Assembly (NCBI GenBank): GCA_002311665.1
Contig: DBYX01000005.1
Coordinates: forward strand, 224,857 to 288,856
Direction of reading: 5' to 3'
Origin: Lachnoclostridium sp. UBA1175
GTDB taxonomy: Bacteria; Bacillota; Clostridia; Lachnospirales; Lachnospiraceae
Length of the DNA stretch: 64,000 bases
Both the position numbers and the translations under genes were made by a program. Position 1 is the stretch's first letter. Each line of letters starts with the position of its first letter. The notes under the pieces are model-generated. The model did not search any database, was not told the origin of the DNA, and was given only the letters and a program-made list of their open reading frames with translations. Positions 60,061 to 64,000 of this stretch are shown here, one piece after another.

Positions 60061-61146
60061 ATGATAGCAATCGGAAGTAACATAAAAAAATACAGAAAAC
60101 AGCGGAAAATCACGCAGGAGCAGCTTGCCGAGGTGCTGGGCGTGTCCGACCAGGCGGTGAGCCGCTGGGAGAACGGGTCCACGTATCCGGACATCGAGCT
60201 ACTGCCAACCATTGCACTTTACTTCGGCGTCACTTTGGATGAGATGATGGGGATGGAAGCCATCAAGGATGAGAGCGATATCGAGGATATTCTGAACCGG
60301 CGGAAGGAATTACGAAACAGCGGCGAAGTGGTCAAGAGCTATGAGATGCTTCGGGAAGCCGTCAAGAGGTATCCGAACAACTATGAGCTAATTCTTGCTC
60401 TAATCAGCGATCTGCAGTTTGCCAATTCAGAAGGCGATGAAACGTGGCACAAGAATCTGTTGGAGGCGGAAGGCCTCATAAACCGGGTCTTGGACGAATG
60501 TGCCGACCCCGAGCAGTGTAAGAAAGCCACAATCGCCAAGATGTGGAACTGCATTTTTCTTGAAAGGCGGGATGAGGCTGCCGCGATTGCGGAATCACTT
60601 CCGAGTATGGATGATTGCCGCGAGGGTTATCTGCTGAACATCTATACCGGGGAAAAGTTCCGTTCCTTCTGCCGCGATTATCTTGAAGATTTATATTTTG
60701 AAATGATTATGGCGATTGAATCCTACTCAGACAAATTCTGCGAGGACGATTCTCTTACCAACCGGGAGCGAATTGCCATTCTCGAGAAAGAAATCGCACT
60801 GACCGAGCTGATTTTTGACGGGAATCCGGCAATGCATTCGTGGAATATCATGTGGAGTCATCATTATATCGCCAGACTTGCATGCGCGGAAGGAGATACG
60901 GAGCTTGCGCTTACGCATCTTGAGGCGGCCCGGGACGCTGCCGTTAAGATTGATACCTTACCGGATGAGGTTCCTTATACCTCCGTACTGATGCGCGGTA
61001 AAACGTACCGATTGGCAGACAACGCCAAGAACTACACCGGTACCGAGAGAGAATCGCTCCTGGAGGCCATGAAGCATAAGCGCTTTGACATTATCCGCGA
61101 GACGGAGCGGTTCCGGAATGTGGAGAAGTCGCTTCAGGGGGAGTGA
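60061..61146 (+). CDS. XRE-family regulator with TPR-like C-terminus
   Basis: A 361-residue protein. Residues 1-65 are a Cro/C1-type helix-turn-helix (IKKYRKQRKITQEQLAEVLGVSDQAVSRWENGSTYPDIELLPTIALYF). The rest is all-helical and TPR-like (RRKELRNSGEVVKSYEMLREAVKRYPNNYELILALISDLQ...; HHYIARLACAEGDTELALTHLEAARDAA). This layout is typical of Firmicute regulators that respond to peptides or to metabolic load. GGAGG at 60048-60052 sets the ATG at 60061. Confidence 0.85.
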   Translation: MIAIGSNIKKYRKQRKITQEQLAEVLGVSDQAVSRWENGSTYPDIELLPTIALYFGVTLDEMMGMEAIKDESDIEDILNRRKELRNSGEVVKSYEMLREAVKRYPNNYELILALISDLQFANSEGDETWHKNLLEAEGLINRVLDECADPEQCKKATIAKMWNCIFLERRDEAAAIAESLPSMDDCREGYLLNIYTGEKFRSFCRDYLEDLYFEMIMAIESYSDKFCEDDSLTNRERIAILEKEIALTELIFDGNPAMHSWNIMWSHHYIARLACAEGDTELALTHLEAARDAAVKIDTLPDEVPYTSVLMRGKTYRLADNAKNYTGTERESLLEAMKHKRFDIIRETERFRNVEKSLQGE

Positions 61147-61180
61147 AAATATAACGTGAAATGATATGGAAACAATCGGA

Positions 61181-61207
61181 AGGCCGCCGAAAGGCGGTCT
61201 TCTCTTT
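61181..61207 (+). terminator. Terminator-like hairpin with GAAA loop
   Basis: GGCCGCC at 61182-61188 pairs with GGCGGTC at 61193-61199 (one G-U) around GAAA, followed by a pyrimidine-rich TTCTCTTT. Confidence 0.6.
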
Positions 61208-61237
61208 CGCAATAAGGTTTTCTTACAGCTGTTGCCA

Positions 61238-61246
61238 TGATATAAT
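61238..61246 (+). promoter_or_regulatory. Extended -10 promoter for the phosphotransferase gene
   Basis: TGATATAAT gives an extended -10 (TGn) with consensus TATAAT at 61241-61246; the -35 region (TTTTCT) is poor. Confidence 0.55.
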
Positions 61247-61284
61247 ACTCGTTATAAATGTCGGTGAAATGGGGGAAGTAATTA

Positions 61285-62205
61285 ATGGACGAGAGAACAC
61301 TGCAGAAAATTCTCGCAACGCAATACGGAATTGAATCCGCTTCACTGGAGTTTCTGCGAGAGGGCGGCAGCCATACGTATGTTGTCAACGGGAAGGAAAA
61401 GAACCTGCTGAAGGTTATCGGTCCCGCTTTTTTTGATACCGCAAAACAGTCGCTCTCCATCATGAGATATCTCGCGGCAAATGACTTCCCCGTCCCGAAG
61501 ATCGTCCTGACCGAAAGCGGAGAGGCATTTTCCGAAGTCGAAGATGACGGGGAGAAGAAGCTGATCGTTCTCATGGAATTCATCGCCGGAGACGAGCCGG
61601 AGCTCGCGCGATGCGCGACGGAAGTCGGGGACCTCGTCGGAAAGTTTCACGGGCTTATGGAAAAGTATCCCGCGGAACCGGCTGTGCACGGCAGGGAATT
61701 TTTCATAGACCGCTACCTTGGGTTCCTCCGTCAGAAGAACTATCCCCGCATCGCCGAGTACGAAGCACTGGGGGCGCGGCTGTGGGAGCATGTTAAGGAT
61801 TGCCCGTGCGGCATTTGCCACGGCGATCTTCACAGAGGGAATCTTTTGCAGAATGAGAACGGAGAGATTTTCCTCGTGGATTTTGATACCGTCTGCCGGG
61901 CGCCGCTTATGTTTGATGTCATGACCATGTGCGACATGACGGATTATTTTCGGCTGAAGCCCGAAGACATCGAGGAGACGCTGGAAGTGTATCAGGCATT
62001 TCTCATCGGCTACTCGGCGCATCATGCGCTCAGCCCAGAAGAGATCCGTTCCTTCCCGTACTGGGTGGCGATCCGGCACTATCAGCTGCAGGCCACAATC
62101 CTCGAAGTTTATGGCGTGGACTGCATTGACGAAGCCTTTATCGACGGGCAGCTTTACTGGCTGACCAACTGGCTACGGGAAATGGAAGAGAGGAATCTGC
62201 TATGA
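61285..62205 (+). CDS. Aminoglycoside phosphotransferase (APH)-family kinase
   Basis: A 306-residue small-molecule kinase of the APH/choline kinase superfamily. The catalytic loop HGDLHRGNLL starts at His179 with base Asp181, and the metal loop LVDFDT follows. The N-lobe has a Lys in KNLLKVIG. Family members phosphorylate aminoglycosides, choline, homoserine or other alcohols; nothing points to antibiotic resistance in particular. The stop overlaps the start of a truncated acetyltransferase (ATGA), so an operon once existed here. Confidence 0.83.
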   Translation: MDERTLQKILATQYGIESASLEFLREGGSHTYVVNGKEKNLLKVIGPAFFDTAKQSLSIMRYLAANDFPVPKIVLTESGEAFSEVEDDGEKKLIVLMEFIAGDEPELARCATEVGDLVGKFHGLMEKYPAEPAVHGREFFIDRYLGFLRQKNYPRIAEYEALGARLWEHVKDCPCGICHGDLHRGNLLQNENGEIFLVDFDTVCRAPLMFDVMTMCDMTDYFRLKPEDIEETLEVYQAFLIGYSAHHALSPEEIRSFPYWVAIRHYQLQATILEVYGVDCIDEAFIDGQLYWLTNWLREMEERNLL

Positions 62206-62372
62206 AAATGCCGGAATTCAAGAAGTTCTCGGATTTTCCGAGAGGGACGATGTACGACATACTGTGCGATGCCTATTCGTACGATGAGCGCAACAGGCGC
62301 ATCTGGGATGACAAATGGAAGGAGTCGGACGATTTCTTCTACGACAACCCGGAGATCGCCGACAGGTTATGA
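62202..62372 (+). pseudogene. N-terminal fragment of a GNAT acetyltransferase
   Basis: The ATG at 62202 overlaps the preceding stop and opens 56 codons (KMPEFKKFSDFPRGTMYDIL...WKESDDFFYDNPEIADRL). These match the N-terminus of a known type of Clostridia GNAT protein, where the text normally continues into the acetyl-CoA domain. The frame ends at TGA 62370-62372. Dropping one T in GGTTATG would restore RY, but the remaining domain is absent because a lipoprotein gene follows at once. A truncation by deletion is the likely cause. Confidence 0.5.
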
Positions 62373-62393
62373 CTTAGCAGGAGGAAGATGTTT

Positions 62394-63308
62394 ATGTTCA
62401 GAAGAATAAGGTATGCGGTCGCGGTTCTTGCATTTTCCGCGGCGATGCTTATGAATGCCGGATGCACCGTTAATGAAAACGGGACTCCGGCAGAAGGTGT
62501 TACTTCGACACCGACCGTTTCCCAAACGGCCAATGCCACGCCGACCGCAACTCCTGTAACGGAGTTTTCTCCGACAATCACGCCTTCGCCCACACTGACG
62601 CCTGCACCGACGCTGACGCCTACACCGACGCCCATTCCCACGCCGGCTCCGACGGAAAGGCCGGTAAGCGTGGCTGAGATGTGGAGTGAGAGCTTTCTGA
62701 GCGCGACCTTCTTTGATCCGGATAAATCTGTGGCAGATCAACTTAGCGACAGAAAGGATTACTTGTTGACATTTGACGGTTGCCTGAGCGAAAAGGAAGC
62801 AGATACATTGGTCAGGTGGATTAATCTGGGTGTGATCAACGAGAAGATGACTCAGGAAAGCTATGATTCGCTGGGCGGAATTCTAAAGAAGGTTTTTACT
62901 TACAATCAATCGCATTCGGACAGCATGATACCGTTTTCCGTACTTGGGATAAACCTGTCGGACAAAGACAAAATGGCGTATAATAACCTTCAATGTATCA
63001 GCCTGGAAATGACGAATAATCTTCCGAAGAATTCCATCACGGATAAAATATACGAATACAAGGATTCCAAATTCTTTCTGCAGTTAAGTTACGGCGGAGA
63101 GATGGTATTGACACTTTTTGTCAGGGATGAGGATCATAATTCGAGCAAATATGTAAACCTGAAAACTCTTGATACAGGCTGCAGGATCATATCGTACCTC
63201 TACTCGATCGAAGTTTTGAAACCTTATAAGGCAAGCGTTATGTCAGTAAGGCGCACGTGTATTGCGGAATACCTGGAGCAAGAGTGGGATGCACTGAAGA
63301 ACGAGTAA
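62394..63308 (+). CDS. Lipoprotein with TP stalk, unknown C-terminal domain
   Basis: A 304-residue surface lipoprotein. The signal peptide ends in NAGC with Cys24. Residues 30-90 are a Thr/Pro stalk; the C-terminal domain (about 95-304) is helical then beta and not recognised (KEADTLVRWINLGVINEKMTQESYDSLGGILKKVF...). ATG at 62394 is nine bases from AGGAGG; ATG at 62388 is also possible. It may have replaced the lost part of the acetyltransferase gene just upstream. Confidence 0.72.
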   Translation: MFRRIRYAVAVLAFSAAMLMNAGCTVNENGTPAEGVTSTPTVSQTANATPTATPVTEFSPTITPSPTLTPAPTLTPTPTPIPTPAPTERPVSVAEMWSESFLSATFFDPDKSVADQLSDRKDYLLTFDGCLSEKEADTLVRWINLGVINEKMTQESYDSLGGILKKVFTYNQSHSDSMIPFSVLGINLSDKDKMAYNNLQCISLEMTNNLPKNSITDKIYEYKDSKFFLQLSYGGEMVLTLFVRDEDHNSSKYVNLKTLDTGCRIISYLYSIEVLKPYKASVMSVRRTCIAEYLEQEWDALKNE

Positions 63309-63323
63309 AGATATATAGATACA

Positions 63324-63346
63324 TATGGTGGGATTATGGTGGGATT
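63324..63346 (+). repeat. Two tandem copies of ATGGTGGGATT
   Basis: ATGGTGGGATT occurs twice in tandem in the spacer between the lipoprotein and flavin reductase genes. This is probably slippage. Confidence 0.5.
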
Positions 63347-63377
63347 CAGAAAATTCACGGAGAAAGGAAGTAAGAAT

Positions 63378-64000
63378 ATGAAATATCAATACAAAGATAT
63401 GCCTGAAAGCTTGAAGGGAACATACGGAGATTATTCCAAGAATTTTGGCTTCTCATGGAAGGAATTCGTGGCGACTGTTCCGTCTCCGCTTTTTCTTGTT
63501 ACTACATACAAATCCAATGGTATGTCAAATGCCTGCATGCAGTCTTGGGCAACCTTTACAAGTGCCGATCGTGGTAATGGATTCTATGCTATTCTTGCCA
63601 GCGTGAATAAAAACGGACATCTGTATCAGAGCATAAATGAGACAAAAGAAGCCGTTATCAATTTCATGTCTGAAGAGTATCATGCGGCCTGTATGGCGAC
63701 AATCCAAAACAATCAGTTTGAAGCAGATGAGATTACGGCTTCGGGTATGTCTGTTGAAAAGGCATCATGGGTTAACGCGCCTATGGTTCGGGAATGCTTT
63801 ATGAACCTTGAATGCAGGTTTGTCTGGGAGAAGGAAATCGTACCGGGTGATGATCATGTTATGCTCTGCCTTGAGGTAGTCGGTATTCATATTGATGAAG
63901 ATCATATGGCCGATCGAACCGGAGAAAACGGAATTCTTTACAACATCCACTATCAGATGAATCCGGAAAAAGTAACAAAGACAGGTCATGATTATGCAGC
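63378..64000 (+). CDS. Flavin reductase-like FMN-binding protein (cut by window end)
   Basis: The ATG at 63378, with AAAGGAAG upstream, opens a frame that is still open at the window end (207 residues seen). FVATVPSPLFLVTTYKSNGMSNACMQSWATFTSADRGNGFYAILASVNKNGHLYQSINETKEAVINF is the pattern of the flavin reductase-like split-barrel family, which binds FMN and often reduces flavin for partner oxygenases. The C-terminus and any partner gene lie outside the window. The gene is more AT-rich than most of the window. Confidence 0.8.
   Translation, partial: MKYQYKDMPESLKGTYGDYSKNFGFSWKEFVATVPSPLFLVTTYKSNGMSNACMQSWATFTSADRGNGFYAILASVNKNGHLYQSINETKEAVINFMSEEYHAACMATIQNNQFEADEITASGMSVEKASWVNAPMVRECFMNLECRFVWEKEIVPGDDHVMLCLEVVGIHIDEDHMADRTGENGILYNIHYQMNPEKVTKTGHDYA

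Overview
The window looks like chromosomal DNA of a GC-rich Clostridia-type Firmicute, most likely in or near Lachnospiraceae. This is inferred from the gene content: meso-diaminopimelate dehydrogenase, a Clostridia-type MmcQ/MGMT fusion, lipoproteins on Pro/Thr stalks, strong AGGAGG ribosome binding sites, TTGACA/TATAAT-like promoters with 17-base spacing, and cytosolic plant-polysaccharide glycosidases. GC content looks to be in the high fifties by eye. Nearly all genes are on the + strand. The exceptions are an ECF sigma/anti-sigma pair (8115-9657) and a TetR regulator (23503-24033). No rRNA, tRNA, CRISPR array, transposase, integrase or phage structural gene was recognised.

Layout. 1-1859: the end of an unidentified protein, a gene-free stretch of about 380 bases with nested stem-loops, and an orphan reverse transcriptase. 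1899-3308: a surface lipoprotein on a long PT-repeat stalk. 3572-7971: meso-DAP dehydrogenase and an S66 LD-carboxypeptidase (both wall metabolism), a radical SAM protein and a membrane-anchored foldase-like protein. 8115-9657: sigma/anti-sigma module. 9919-19554: SDR and iron alcohol dehydrogenases, an intracellular GH9 glucanase, a zinc phospholipase C-like protein, 1-phosphofructokinase, a second foldase-like protein, a serine-hydrolase/RlmD fusion and a membrane protein. 19610-23488: small housekeeping and hypothetical enzymes (MmcQ-MGMT, PHP, TIGR04076-like, NUDIX, HD) with a decayed gene at 22004. 23503-26655: TetR and a divergent MMPL/RND transporter. 26820-31104: HAD phosphatase, YcaQ-like glycosylase, GNAT and a Sufu-domain protein. 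31134-33476: phosphoglycerate mutase fused to a methyltransferase. 33550-44986: mixed metabolic genes including GH43, MalY/PatB, GtrA and DUF3737. 45126-49661: NAD synthetase and a PPDK-N-domain protein. 49854-54721: two tandem transglutaminase-like lipoproteins. 54797-64000: rRNA methyltransferase, LRR lipoprotein, HTH-Fic protein with its own repeat operator, hypothetical proteins, XRE regulator, phosphotransferase, a truncated acetyltransferase, another PT lipoprotein and a flavin reductase cut by the window edge. The last part is visibly more AT-rich in places and looks more accessory.

How the parts may work together. Intracellular GH9 and GH43 enzymes, 1-phosphofructokinase and two alcohol dehydrogenase-type enzymes fit a fermentative carbohydrate user. 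Five PT-stalk lipoproteins (two with transglutaminase-like domains, one with leucine-rich repeats, one with an SH3-like domain) indicate a decorated cell surface. Two single-frame domain fusions join catalytic activities that are normally separate: phosphoglycerate mutase with a methyltransferase, and a beta-lactamase-fold hydrolase with RlmD. The reverse transcriptase with its structured leader is the best candidate for an undescribed system. The octamer CGGAAAAT/ATTTTCCG occurs 39 times by hand count, far above chance.
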